Of a stretch of DNA of 39,624 bases, positions 23,127 to 31,381 are shown piece after piece; position 1 is the stretch's first letter, and each line of letters starts with the position of its first letter. The stretch comes from Spirochaetaceae bacterium (GTDB lineage Bacteria > Spirochaetota > Spirochaetia > SZUA-6 > Bin103): assembly GCA_028818385.1 (NCBI GenBank), contig JAPPNY010000197.1, positions 1-39,624 of the forward strand, read 5' to 3'. Made by a program: the position numbers and the translations under genes. A model generated the notes under the pieces. It made no database searches, had not been told where the DNA came from, and saw only the letters and a list, made by a program, of their open reading frames with translations.

Positions 23127-25321
23127 GATCGGATCCGTTCCAGGGCCGAGTAACGCACCGCGAACGTACCCTCGTGCTCGGTGGCGAACCGCACGGTCAC
23201 GAACCACGAACCGGCGCTGCTCCAGCGGCGGGTGACGACCCCGCTCCCGTAGTCCTCGTGATAGACCTCTGCTCCGGCCGGGAAGTCCTCGGCCTCCCCC
23301 TGCCCGCGATTCGCACCATCACGGGCCAGCAGCCGGTCGGGGATTTCCGACAGGAAGCGGCTCATCTGCTGATCTCGCCGCTGCCCGAACACGGTACGGC
23401 GGGCGCAGGTGCTGAGATGCAGATGGCGCCGGGACCGCGTGACGCCGACATAGAACAGGCGGCGTTCCTCCTCCAGGTCGCGCTCGGCCCGACCGGGGTC
23501 GGGCCGACCGGGATCGGCTGCGCGGTCGCCCGGCAGCAGCGGAAACACCCCCTCCTCCAGCCCGGTGATCACGACCCGCTCGAACTCCAGCCCCTTCGTG
23601 TTGTGCATGGTGATCAGCGTGACGGGACGGATCGCCCCGCGGGGCTCCTGGTCGCTTTCGCCGCCTGAGTCGTGCAGCCCGGCCGCTTCCAGAAAGCGCC
23701 GCAGCTCCCCGGGGCCGGATCCGAACGGCTCGGCGCTGGCCGCGAGCTGCTCCAGATTACGCAGGCGGCTGCCGCCGGACACCGCGTCCAGCCGGGCGTA
23801 GTGCTCGGCAAGGCCGGAGCGCTCCAAGGCGGCAGCCACCAGCGACGCCACCGGCTCATGGTCGGCCATCGCGCACAGCTCCCGGTGCAGTTCGAGAAAG
23901 GCCCCGATCCCGGCACGCGCCCGGCGCGGCAAGGTACCGTGCACGGCCCGTGCCCGGTCGACGACGGTCACGGCAGGCGGTCCGACGTCGAACAGGGTCT
24001 CGACCTGGGGACGTGCGGAGGCATCCGCCTCCACCGCAAGGATGCGCTGCACCGTCTTGGGACCCACCGAGCGCCGCGGCGTCGCGACCGCGCGCCTGAA
24101 CGCGACGGTGTCGGCCGGGTTGACCGTCAGGATCAGATACGCGAGCGCATCCTTCACCTCCTGGCGCTCGAAGAAGCCGATGGACCCGACCAGCCGGTAG
24201 GGGATGCGCAGCCGCCTGAAGGCGGTCTCGAACGGCTGCGACTGGAAGTTCATCCGGTACAGGATCGCGGTCTCCAGATCGGGGTCCCGGTCCACCAGCT
24301 CGCAGCACAGCCGGACCTCCGCCTCCTGATCCGGCAGCTCGTGCAGTTGCGGTGCCGGCCCGCTCCCGTTCTCCGTCCACAGTCTCTTGCCCAGGCGGTC
24401 CCGATTGCCGGCCACCACGCAGTCCGCGACCTGCAGTATCTGCGGGGTGGACCGGTAGTTCTGCTCCAGGCGGATGATCTCGGCCCCCGCGAAGTGGTCC
24501 GGGAACGACAGGAACGCCTGCACGTCGGCGCCCCTGAACCCGTAGATCGACTGGTCATCGTCACCGACGGCGCAGACGTAGGCATCGCCACGCGCCAGCA
24601 GGCGCAGGAGCTGGAACTGAGCCCGATTCGCGTCCTGATACTCGTCCACGAGCAGCGCCCGGAAGCGCCCGGCGATCTCGTCCCCGGCCTCGTCCGACAA
24701 CAGGTCGATCGCGCGCAAGATCAGGTCGCCGAAGTCCAGCCCGTTGCTGCGCTCCAGATGCTCCTGATACGCGGCATAGAGCTCGTTCAGCGGGAGGTCC
24801 ACCGGCGCGCCGAGCCGGTCCAGGTCGTCGCTCGGGCGCAGTCCGTGATCCTTGGCGCGCGCGATCAAATCGGCGGCCGCCTTGAGCTCGTCCGCGGCCC
24901 ATCCACCGCCGGAGGCGTCGCGCAGGACCGAGAGGGCGTCGGCGCTGTCCAGTATCGAAAAACCCGGGTCGATGCCGGCCCTGGATCCGTAGCGTCGCAG
25001 CAGCCAGTTGCAGAACGAGTGAAAGGTGCGGATGTTCGCTTCGGCCGCCGCCGGAAGCATCGCCGTTGCGCGATCGCGCATCTCCTGGGCGGCCTTGTTG
25101 GTGAAGGTCACCGCCAGCATCGACCACGGCGGGATGCTGCGCCGCTCGGCCAGATAGGCGATCTTGGTGGTGATCGCCCGCGTCTTGCCCGATCCGGCAC
25201 CCGCCAGGATGAGCAGCGGGCCGCCCCAGTGCTCGACGGCGCGCCTCTGCGGCTCGTTCAGGACCTCCAGATGGTGTTCGATCAGCGTCGTCCCGCCGCC
25301 CCTGGTCCCGGTACCCGGCAA
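23123..25321 (-). CDS. UvrD/Rep/PcrA superfamily 1 DNA helicase
   Basis: About 732 residues from TTG 25321, the best candidate since no ATG or GTG precedes the first motif; the start is uncertain. 3'-5' ATP-driven helicase of repair and replication restart. Motifs in order: LNEPQRRAVEH (Q motif), LAGAGSGKT (Walker A), VTFTNKAAQEM (Ia), FHSFCNWLLRRYG (Ib), LVDEYQDANRAQFQLL (II), VGDDDQSIYGFRGAD (III), IRLEQNYRSTPQIL (IV), ITMHNTKGLEFERVVITGLEEGVFP (V), EEERRLFYVGVTRSRRHL (VI). The C-terminal tail FPAGAEVYHEDYGSGVVTRRW is the Tudor-like segment of PcrA/UvrD. Complete. It lies 16 bases after the HTH membrane protein gene and is coupled to the aminotransferase-like gene. Confidence 0.96.
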   Translation of the reverse strand: MPGTGTRGGGTTLIEHHLEVLNEPQRRAVEHWGGPLLILAGAGSGKTRAITTKIAYLAERRSIPPWSMLAVTFTNKAAQEMRDRATAMLPAAAEANIRTFHSFCNWLLRRYGSRAGIDPGFSILDSADALSVLRDASGGGWAADELKAAADLIARAKDHGLRPSDDLDRLGAPVDLPLNELYAAYQEHLERSNGLDFGDLILRAIDLLSDEAGDEIAGRFRALLVDEYQDANRAQFQLLRLLARGDAYVCAVGDDDQSIYGFRGADVQAFLSFPDHFAGAEIIRLEQNYRSTPQILQVADCVVAGNRDRLGKRLWTENGSGPAPQLHELPDQEAEVRLCCELVDRDPDLETAILYRMNFQSQPFETAFRRLRIPYRLVGSIGFFERQEVKDALAYLILTVNPADTVAFRRAVATPRRSVGPKTVQRILAVEADASARPQVETLFDVGPPAVTVVDRARAVHGTLPRRARAGIGAFLELHRELCAMADHEPVASLVAAALERSGLAEHYARLDAVSGGSRLRNLEQLAASAEPFGSGPGELRRFLEAAGLHDSGGESDQEPRGAIRPVTLITMHNTKGLEFERVVITGLEEGVFPLLPGDRAADPGRPDPGRAERDLEEERRLFYVGVTRSRRHLHLSTCARRTVFGQRRDQQMSRFLSEIPDRLLARDGANRGQGEAEDFPAGAEVYHEDYGSGVVTRRWSSAGSWFVTVRFATEHEGTFAVRYSALERIRS

Positions 25322-25337
25322 TGTGCGGCCGGCCAGC

Positions 25338-26099
25338 TCAGGCGCCCCCGCCCGGGACCGACACCAGCGCCTGACCCCTGGCCGAGCCGAGCTGCAGGGT
25401 GAGGTGCACCCGGACCGGATCGACGGTTCGATCGACATCGTTGAGCAGCACGCGCAGATCGGTCCGGGAATCTCCGTCCAGGTCGAGCAGGCGCTCTCCA
25501 CCGACCGCAAGCAGCACTTCGTTCCCGCCGTACTCGATGACCAGGCCGTTCTCGTAGCGGGCCAGCAGCACGTCGTGGCGCCGGTTTCCGACCGGAACCC
25601 GCACCACGGTGCCGACCGGCAGCACTCGGATCGCCACGTCATCGGTCATCACGAACGGATCGCCGGTCAGACCGGCCCGTCGCTCCGCACTGCGCTCGGC
25701 CGCGGTCAGGCCGCCCAGGCCGGCCGGCGGAATCACCCAGCGCAGCAATGCGGCCACACCGGCCGCGAACACCAGCAACGCCAGCACCACCACCGCCACC
25801 AGCGTCGACCGTCTGCGGCCCGGTGTGACATCGGCGGCCGCCGAGCTGGCGGCCTGCTGCGTCCGGTAGCGTTCGATCAGCGGCTCGGGATCCAGCTCCA
25901 GGTAGCCGGCGTAGTTGCGGATGAACCCGGTGACGTAGGCATCACCGGGAAAATCGGAGTATTCCTCGGCCTCCAGTGCCTCCAGAAAATTCTTGCTGAT
26001 GTGGATGTCGCGTGTTGCCTGCTCGAGCGAGATGCCTCGCGCCGTACGGGCTTCGAGAAGAGGCGTGTGCTCCGCGGGCGCCGGACCGTCCTCCGTCAT
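25338..26099 (-). CDS. RodZ-like cytoplasmic-HTH membrane protein
   Basis: 253 residues from ATG 26099. N-terminal HTH_25 domain (about 14-75): LLEARTARGISLEQATRDIHISKNFLEALEAEEYSDFPGDAYVTGFIRNYAGYLELDPEPLIERY, the pattern found in RodZ, where it binds MreB at the inner membrane. One membrane helix follows at about 99-120 (LVAVVVLALLVFAAGVAALLRWVI), then an outside beta-rich domain (about 140-253) with ENGLVIEYGGNEVLLAVGGERLLDLDGDSRTDLRVLLNDVD. The architecture matches RodZ, but the outer domain is not clearly DUF4115, so a cell-shape role is inferred. Operon: 8 bases after the LolA-like gene and 16 bases before the helicase. Confidence 0.85.
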   Translation of the reverse strand: MTEDGPAPAEHTPLLEARTARGISLEQATRDIHISKNFLEALEAEEYSDFPGDAYVTGFIRNYAGYLELDPEPLIERYRTQQAASSAAADVTPGRRRSTLVAVVVLALLVFAAGVAALLRWVIPPAGLGGLTAAERSAERRAGLTGDPFVMTDDVAIRVLPVGTVVRVPVGNRRHDVLLARYENGLVIEYGGNEVLLAVGGERLLDLDGDSRTDLRVLLNDVDRTVDPVRVHLTLQLGSARGQALVSVPGGGA

Positions 26100-26107
26100 G
26101 GGCTCAG

Positions 26108-26944
26108 TCAGCTTCCCCCGAGCAGCAGATCGCGATAGACGTTCGCGTCCGGCGGCGGCTCGTACCGGAACCGTGCGTCCGGTATCGACTGATCGGTGCG
26201 CACCGCCCGGAACTCGATGGCGACCCGATCCCCGGAACGATACTCGCCGACGATGCACCGTATCAGCCGGTCGTCGCCGACCGCGACCTCGATGGTCTCG
26301 AACGCCTCCTCCGGGACCCGGCGTTCCAGCAGCAGCCTGACCACCTGCTGGCCGGATCCGTCGCCCAGCCGCACGGGGTCCGGCCCCTTCTCGTAGGCGA
26401 TCCCGTAGTTTGCGCGGAGGAAGCGCAGGCCGAGCAAGGACGCCGCCAGGCTCGGCGACAGCGAAGCGGCCGCCGGAGTCCCTGTGGTGAGCCGCTGCTC
26501 GATGACGTAGTCCAACGCGGGCATGTAGATCGTCAGCATCGCTCCGTCCGATACCAGCACCTGGCCGGCCGGTACGGTGAAGTCGATGCGCAGCAGGTCC
26601 GGGTCCTTGAATGAGAGGGCTCCTTCCATGCGCGAAAGCTCCACCTCCCGTTGCTCGGAGCCGCACCACGCCGCGCCGGCTTGCGCGCCGTCGTCGCCGA
26701 CCCGCCCGATCCGGCGCCGGGCGAGCACGACGTTCGCCTGATAGTCCTGGATCGCCGCGTATCTGCGGGCGACGTCCTCGAAGAACACCGTGGCGGTCAC
26801 CAGTTCCTGGGCGGCCGCCACATCCGCCGCCACGGCCATCCAGACCAGGAAGATGGCGGCGCCCGACCACCAGGCCCAACGCCGTTCGGGCGGCGGGCGG
26901 TCCGGCACCCGGGCGGGACTCCTGCGCCGCGCTGCGTCGCGCAT
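26108..26944 (-). CDS. LolA-like periplasmic lipoprotein carrier
   Basis: 278 residues. LolA carries lipoproteins across the periplasm to the outer membrane. Signal peptide with a long basic n-region (about 1-46, ending FLVWMAVAADVAAAQE). The mature part shows the LolA half-barrel pattern: VFFEDVARRYAAIQDYQANVVL, MEGALSFKDPDLLRIDFTVPAGQVLVSDGAMLTIYMPALDYVIEQRL, then VVRLLLERRVPEEAFETIEVAVGDDRLIRCIVGEYRSGDRVAIEFRAVRTDQSIPDARFRYEPP, where the last segment is the typical P-D-x-x-F-x-[FY] ending. Insert regions are longer than in the E. coli protein (about 180 mature residues). Central gene of a five-gene operon; 11 bases after the UVR-motif gene. Confidence 0.85.
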   Translation of the reverse strand: MRDAARRRSPARVPDRPPPERRWAWWSGAAIFLVWMAVAADVAAAQELVTATVFFEDVARRYAAIQDYQANVVLARRRIGRVGDDGAQAGAAWCGSEQREVELSRMEGALSFKDPDLLRIDFTVPAGQVLVSDGAMLTIYMPALDYVIEQRLTTGTPAAASLSPSLAASLLGLRFLRANYGIAYEKGPDPVRLGDGSGQQVVRLLLERRVPEEAFETIEVAVGDDRLIRCIVGEYRSGDRVAIEFRAVRTDQSIPDARFRYEPPPDANVYRDLLLGGS

Positions 26945-26955
26945 GCCGCTGCGGG

Positions 26956-27708
26956 CTACGTCCGACGCTGCTGCTGCAGGGCGTGGATCCTGTCCCGCAA
27001 CTCCGCCGCCCGCTCGTACGCTTCCTGCTCGACCGCCTCATCCAACGCGCTGTTCAACCGATCCAACACGGTCTGTGCAGGCACCTTGATCTGCTTCAGG
27101 GCGGTGCGGAGGTACTGAAGCGACCGCAGCCTCTCGTAGTGGTAGGTCGGAGTGTCGACTTCCTCCAGCGCGCCGATGCCGTCGATCGCCTGCTGCAGGG
27201 TTTCGCGGGCGGCGCCCGGATTCTCGGCGCCAAGTTTCAGCATGGCGCCCGCCATGGCGTTCATTCGAATCATGTAGGGCCGGTACTGCAGAATCTCGTT
27301 CTGATCGTCCGCTTCCTCCACGTACCGTTCCACGAGGTCGCAGATCTGCAGGTTGTGGCCCGTGTCGCTGATGGTACGTTCGAAATCGCCCATCTGAAAC
27401 AGGATCAGGTAGCGGTAGTAGTAGAGGATTCCCTCGTTCTGCAGCCGCAGGAAGTCGTCATGGTCGATCAGGAAACCTCCTTCGCCGGCGCCGTCCCAGG
27501 CATCGAGGCGATCGAGTATCTCCGTCAGCACCGACTCCTTGCCGAACGGACGCAGGCCGTCCGGCCGGCCGTCCATCTCGTACTGCTCGATGCCGAGCGG
27601 TTGGCGCACTTGCAGCACGCGACGCCCGTCGCGCGCCTTGATCACACGGTACTGGTCGTCAGCATCGTACTGCCAGTCCGCGAGGAACTCCGTCAGGTCA
27701 CGGTCCAT
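26956..27708 (-). CDS. UVR-motif (UvrB/UvrC domain) protein
   Basis: 250 residues from ATG 27708. The C-terminal 30 residues, LNSALDEAVEQEAYERAAELRDRIHAL, are a clear UVR helix-hairpin, the contact module shared by UvrB, UvrC, ClpC and McsA. The rest (LTEFLADWQYDADDQYRVIKARDGRRVLQVRQPLGIEQYEMDGRPDGLRPFGKESVLTEIL, then helical repeats) is a conserved domain of unknown role that I associate with spirochaetes. No catalytic motif. First gene of the leftward operon. It diverges from pyrH, with TATCAT-like -10 boxes on both strands in the 103-base gap. Confidence 0.82.
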   Translation of the reverse strand: MDRDLTEFLADWQYDADDQYRVIKARDGRRVLQVRQPLGIEQYEMDGRPDGLRPFGKESVLTEILDRLDAWDGAGEGGFLIDHDDFLRLQNEGILYYYRYLILFQMGDFERTISDTGHNLQICDLVERYVEEADDQNEILQYRPYMIRMNAMAGAMLKLGAENPGAARETLQQAIDGIGALEEVDTPTYHYERLRSLQYLRTALKQIKVPAQTVLDRLNSALDEAVEQEAYERAAELRDRIHALQQQRRT

Positions 27709-27811
27709 CGCTCTGTCACCACCCCGCTCCGCAATGATAACGACATGCCGATGCCCGGAGGCAACCCCATGAGGACCCGGCCCGCATGCCGGTGGTATCA
27801 TCGCGGCGACA
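27709..27811. promoter_or_regulatory. Divergent promoter region of pyrH and the UVR operon
   Basis: Plus strand: TATCAT at about 27796-27801, only 10 bases before the pyrH ATG, with no Shine-Dalgarno site, so a very short leader is predicted. Minus strand: TTGCCT followed by GTTATC at 17 or TATCAT at 19 bases, upstream of the UVR gene. No clear -35 box was found for pyrH. Confidence 0.4.
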
Positions 27812-28498
27812 ATGTCCGTTCACGTCATCGACCTCTCCGGGTCGCTCATCGAGCGTGAGTCGGGCGCCACCCCGTACCTCGCCGGTTTTCGCGCCGCCGT
27901 GATCGGCGCCCTGGACGCGTCCGGCGACAAGGCGATCGTCGTGACCGGCGGCGGAGATCTGGCGCGCGGCTACCAGACCGCCTATCGCCGGCTCGTGTCG
28001 ACCCCGTCCGACGACGCGCAGGACCGGATCGGCATCGCCGCCACGCGTCTGCATGGCGAACTGCTGCGACATGCATTCGCGCCGGACTGCTGCGCCCCCG
28101 TGATCATCGACCCGACCGCCGTCACGGACTTCTCCGGCCGGGTGATGATCGCGGCCGGATGGAAACCGGGCTTCTCCACCGACTACGACGCCGTGCTGCT
28201 GGCACGGCGCTTCGCCGCATCGACCGTCATCAAGATGTCCAACGTGGCGACGGTCTACTCGGGCGATCCCAAGCTCGACGCCGGCGCGCGTCCGCTCACC
28301 CACCTGACCTGGGGGGAGCTTGCGCGGATGAGCGATGGTGAGTGGCGTCCCGGCAGCAGGCTGCCGTTCGACTCGGTCGCCACCCGCGCCGCCGGCCGGC
28401 AGGGCATGACCGTGATCTTCACCGGCAGCGACACCGGCAACCTGCGGGCGATCCTGGAAGGCCGACCGTACCGCGGGACCACGATCGGTGACGCGTGA
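27812..28498 (+). CDS. pyrH: UMP kinase (uridylate kinase)
   Basis: 228 residues. Phosphorylates UMP to UDP, feeding all pyrimidine nucleotides; hexameric amino-acid-kinase fold. Seen: start HVIDLSGSLI (normally LKLSG[GS]xL), IVVTGGGDLARGYQ (phosphate and nucleotide loop), DRIGIAATRLHGELL, VTDFSGRVMIAAGWKPGFSTDYDAVLLARRF (UMP-binding and T-D-x-x-A motif) and VIKMSNVATVYSGDPKLDAGARPLTHLTWGEL (the D-P-x-x-x-x-x-A metal/ATP segment). Shorter than the E. coli enzyme, closer to the archaeal or spirochaetal type. In many bacteria pyrH lies in rpsB-tsf-pyrH-frr; here it is alone and followed by tRNA-Leu. Confidence 0.9.
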   Translation: MSVHVIDLSGSLIERESGATPYLAGFRAAVIGALDASGDKAIVVTGGGDLARGYQTAYRRLVSTPSDDAQDRIGIAATRLHGELLRHAFAPDCCAPVIIDPTAVTDFSGRVMIAAGWKPGFSTDYDAVLLARRFAASTVIKMSNVATVYSGDPKLDAGARPLTHLTWGELARMSDGEWRPGSRLPFDSVATRAAGRQGMTVIFTGSDTGNLRAILEGRPYRGTTIGDA

Positions 28499-28597
28499 GC
28501 CATACCGTCCCGCCCGCGCATCGGTTAGGATGGCGGTGGCGGCCGCACGGAACCGGGCACGAGCCGCCCGCGCGCAACCGGATGAGATCGCGCGACG

Positions 28598-28683
28598 GCC
28601 GGCGTGATGAAATCGGTAGACATGCCAGACTCAAAATCTGGTGGGGGGTAACCCCCGTGTCGGTTCGACTCCGACCGCCGGCA
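28598..28683 (+). tRNA. tRNA-Leu (anticodon CAA)
   Basis: 86 bases, class II. The acceptor stem gccggcg pairs with cgccggc; discriminator A at 28683. Anticodon stem ccaga/tctgg with loop ctcaaaa gives anticodon CAA (28632-28634), reading UUG. Long variable arm with ggggg/ccccc stem; T-arm gtcggttcgactccgac. The 3' CCA is not encoded. It begins 100 bases after pyrH and ends 5 bases before the next start codon. Confidence 0.97.
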
Positions 28684-28688
28684 GGACG

Positions 28689-29537
28689 ATGACGCCGCAC
28701 CAGCCCGCCGCCGAAGCACACGACATGAGCGGTGCGCACCTGCCGACCTACGAGGAGCTCACCGCCCCGCGCGAGGTGGCCGCGGGCGGGCTCTACAACA
28801 TGCGCGATCTCGGCAGGCTGCCACGCCGGGATGGCGGCCACACCCGCTCGGGGGTGTTCTACCGCGCCGACGACCTGTCGGCGCTGACCGACGCCGGGGT
28901 GACGTCAGTGCTCGACGCCAGCGTGCGTACCGTGATCGATCTGCGCCGGGTTGCCTACACGCAGCGCGAGCCCAACCCGCTGCGCGAGGTGACCGCGGTG
29001 CGCTATCACCACGTCGACATGATCGGCCCCCAGTACCGAGTGGACCCCGCAACGCTCGACGTGGAGCAGGTGGACGACGCCACCGGCTTGCCCCGCTTCC
29101 CCGTCTACCACCAGTTTCGCCAGTACAGCGGCTGGCTGGTCGAGCGCAGCGAAGCGATCGCCGCGATCATGCGAGTGCTCGCGCAGCGCGACGCCGGTCC
29201 GACGCTGTTCCACTGTCGGGGCGGCAAAGACCGTACCGGCGTGATCGCCGCTCTGCTGTTGACGCTTGCTGACGTGCCGGAACTGATCATCGCCGCTGAC
29301 TACGGACACACCGCCCGCAACGGGCTGGCGCGCCTGCGGGATCTACCGATCGACACGCCGGGGCTCCCGGTCGTGCCCGACGAGAGCGCCTACCAGCGCG
29401 CGTTCTGTCCGCCGGAGCTGATGCCGATCCTGCTGCACTGGCTGCGCACCTGCTACGGCGGAGTGGAGCGGTACCTGCGCCGGCACTGCGGGCTGACCGA
29501 GGATGAGATCGGCGTGCTGCGCGACAAGCTCGCCTAG
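28689..29537 (+). CDS. Tyrosine/dual-specificity phosphatase (LipA/MptpB type)
   Basis: 282 residues from ATG 28689 (AGGAC just upstream); ATG 28725 is an alternative. Active-site loop FHCRGGKDRTG, matching HCxxGKDRTG of the bacterial PTP/triple-specificity family, with the nucleophilic Cys and phosphate-binding Arg present. Upstream family motif YNMRDLGRLPRRDGG...SGVFYRADDLSALTDAG (normally xNFRDLGG...GxxxRSxxLxxLxxxD), VIDLRR, and C-terminal YGGVERYLRRHCGLTEDEIGVLRDKL. Such enzymes hydrolyse phosphotyrosine and sometimes phosphoinositides; no signal peptide, so cytoplasmic. Partly overlapping in transcription with tRNA-Leu, which ends 5 bases upstream. Confidence 0.9.
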   Translation: MTPHQPAAEAHDMSGAHLPTYEELTAPREVAAGGLYNMRDLGRLPRRDGGHTRSGVFYRADDLSALTDAGVTSVLDASVRTVIDLRRVAYTQREPNPLREVTAVRYHHVDMIGPQYRVDPATLDVEQVDDATGLPRFPVYHQFRQYSGWLVERSEAIAAIMRVLAQRDAGPTLFHCRGGKDRTGVIAALLLTLADVPELIIAADYGHTARNGLARLRDLPIDTPGLPVVPDESAYQRAFCPPELMPILLHWLRTCYGGVERYLRRHCGLTEDEIGVLRDKLA

Positions 29538-29543
29538 CAGCCG

Positions 29544-30086
29544 CTACACCGTCAGGTCGACCAGCTCCAGATCGTTGCTCGCCGGGTCGTAGAGGCCGTA
29601 GGTGGGCGTCCGGCCCATGGCGCTCAGCGTGCCCGGGTTGGCCAGCAGCACGGAACGGCCGCCCGCGCCGAGCCGCTCCACGTGGGGTACGTGGTCGTGG
29701 CCGTAGAACACGGCATCGTACTCGCCGCCGGAGGCCAGCGCCCGCGCCAGCCGCGGGTAGTGCTGCATGGCGACGCTGCGTCCGCCGACGGTGATCTCCG
29801 CCAGCTCCGCGCCGTGAAACCGGAAGTTCGTCCTCCCTGCGGTCCGCGTGGTCATCAGGTAGTGGTCGCCGTCGACGTTGCCGGCCACCAAGTCCACCTG
29901 CCCGGCGAACCCGTCCAGCAGCCGCAGCAGCGTGAGCGGCGCGCACACATCGCCGCAGTGCAGCAGGTGCGTGCACCCCGTGTCGGCCAAGCGCCGGCAC
30001 AAGGCGTCGAGCGCCGGCCAGTGGTCGTGGGTGTCGGATACGACCGCGATCCGCCCCTCTCCGGCCGGCACCTCTGCGGCTGGCAT
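29544..30086 (-). CDS. YfcE/MJ0936-type metallophosphoesterase
   Basis: 180 residues. Calcineurin-like phosphodiesterase fold with all metal ligands: VVSDTHDHWPAL (D-x-H), LLHCGDVCAP (GD), VAGNVDGDHY (GNxD), MQHYPRLARAL (in place of GHxx) and VFYGHDHVPHVERLG (GHDH). It ends SVLLANPGTLSAMGRTPTYGLYDPASNDLELVDL, typical of the family (NPGS). Acts on phosphodiesters in vitro; physiological substrate unknown. It starts 16 bases after fabF on the same strand and is probably the last gene of the fab operon. Tail-to-tail with the phosphatase gene, 6 bases apart. Confidence 0.9.
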   Translation of the reverse strand: MPAAEVPAGEGRIAVVSDTHDHWPALDALCRRLADTGCTHLLHCGDVCAPLTLLRLLDGFAGQVDLVAGNVDGDHYLMTTRTAGRTNFRFHGAELAEITVGGRSVAMQHYPRLARALASGGEYDAVFYGHDHVPHVERLGAGGRSVLLANPGTLSAMGRTPTYGLYDPASNDLELVDLTV

Positions 30087-30102
30087 CGCGAGGCTCAGGC
30101 CG

Positions 30103-31347
30103 TCAGCCGTCGTAGCGCTTCAGGGCGACCACCGCGTTGTGGCCGCCGAAGCCGAACGCATTGTTGATCGCGGCGCGCATGGGAGCCGCCTGGCCGCGGT
30201 TGGGCACGTAGTCCAGGTCGCACTCGGGGTCCGGCGTCTCGTAGTTGATCGTCGCCGGGTAGAACTGTTCCTGCAGCCCCTTGATCGTCGCGATCGCCTC
30301 CACGCCGCCGGCGGCGCCGAGCAGGTGCCCGACCATGGACTTGGTCGACGAGACCTTCATCCTGGCCGCGTGATCGCCGAACACCTCCCTGATCGCCCGC
30401 GTCTCGGTCGAGTCGTTGAGCTGCGTCGAGGTGCCGTGCGCGTTGACGTAGTCGAAGTCCTCGAGCTGCAGGCCGCTGCCCGCGATCGCCATCTTCATCG
30501 CGTTCACCGCGCCCTTGCCCTGCGGGTGGGGCGCGGTCAGGTGGTTTGCGTCACAGGTGACGCCGTAGCCGACCACCTCGCAGTAGATGGGCGCGGAGCG
30601 CGCCCTGGCGTGCTCCAGCTCCTCCAGGATGAGGGTTCCGGAACCCTCGCCCAGGACGAAGCCGTCACGGTCCTTGTCGAACGGCCGGCTGGCCCGCTTG
30701 GGGTCGTCGTTGAACGACGACGTGACCGCCTGCAGCACCGAGAACCCGGACAGGGCGAGCGGCGCGACGGCCGCCTCGGCGCCGCCGGTCACCATCATGT
30801 CCACTGTGCCGTCCTTGACCCACCGATACGATTCGCCGATGGCGTCGTTGGCTGACGCGCACGCGGACACGACGGTGTAGGAGGGGCCGTGCGCGTGGAT
30901 CCTGATGGCGATGTGGCCGGCCGCGATGTTGCTGATCATCTTCGGCACCAGCAGCGGATGCACGGCCTTGGGGCCGCGGTCGAACAGGTGCTTGAACTCC
31001 GCGTGTAGGGTATGGATGCCGCCGAAGCCGACCCCCAGGATGCAGCCGGTGCGCTCCGGGTTCAGGTCATCGATCGCCAGCCCCGCGTCCCCGAGCGCCT
31101 CGATCGCCGTCACCATCGCGAACATCGCGAAGCGGTCCAGGCGGCGCGCCTCGCGCCGGTCCAGGTACTGGGACGGGTCGAGGTCCCTGACCTCGCCGCC
31201 GATCTTCGACGGGTAGTCCGAGACGTCGAACGACGAGATGTGGTCGATGCCGCTCTCGCCGTTCCTGACCGCACGCCAGAACGTGTCGACGTCGTTGCCC
31301 AGGGGAGTGACGGCGCCGAGCCCCGTTACCACCACGCGTCTGTCCAT
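30103..31347 (-). CDS. fabF: 3-oxoacyl-ACP synthase II (KAS II)
   Basis: 414 residues from ATG 31347, chosen because AAGGAG lies six bases upstream; the earlier ATG at 31353 touches the AAGGAG directly. Condenses malonyl-ACP with acyl-ACP in fatty-acid elongation. Seen: RRVVVTGLGAVTPLGND, YTVVSACASANDAIGESYRW (nucleophile Cys), FDKDRDGFVLGEGSGTLILEELEHARAR, YVNAHGTSTQLNDSTET (catalytic His), KSMVGHLLGAAGGVEA (second His and Lys), NNAFGFGGHNAVVALKRY at the end. Complete. Third gene of fabD-fabG-fabF. An acyl-carrier gene, commonly between fabG and fabF, is missing from the 34-base gap. Confidence 0.97.
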   Translation of the reverse strand: MDRRVVVTGLGAVTPLGNDVDTFWRAVRNGESGIDHISSFDVSDYPSKIGGEVRDLDPSQYLDRREARRLDRFAMFAMVTAIEALGDAGLAIDDLNPERTGCILGVGFGGIHTLHAEFKHLFDRGPKAVHPLLVPKMISNIAAGHIAIRIHAHGPSYTVVSACASANDAIGESYRWVKDGTVDMMVTGGAEAAVAPLALSGFSVLQAVTSSFNDDPKRASRPFDKDRDGFVLGEGSGTLILEELEHARARSAPIYCEVVGYGVTCDANHLTAPHPQGKGAVNAMKMAIAGSGLQLEDFDYVNAHGTSTQLNDSTETRAIREVFGDHAARMKVSSTKSMVGHLLGAAGGVEAIATIKGLQEQFYPATINYETPDPECDLDYVPNRGQAAPMRAAINNAFGFGGHNAVVALKRYDG

Positions 31348-31381
31348 TCCCATCTCCTTCGTCAGCTTGCGCGCAGCCTTG

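Noticed and set aside
30103..31353. First ATG (31353) as the fabF start
   Set aside because: AAGGAG directly abuts this ATG. The ATG at 31347 has correct six-base spacing and gives the conserved MxRRVVVTG start.
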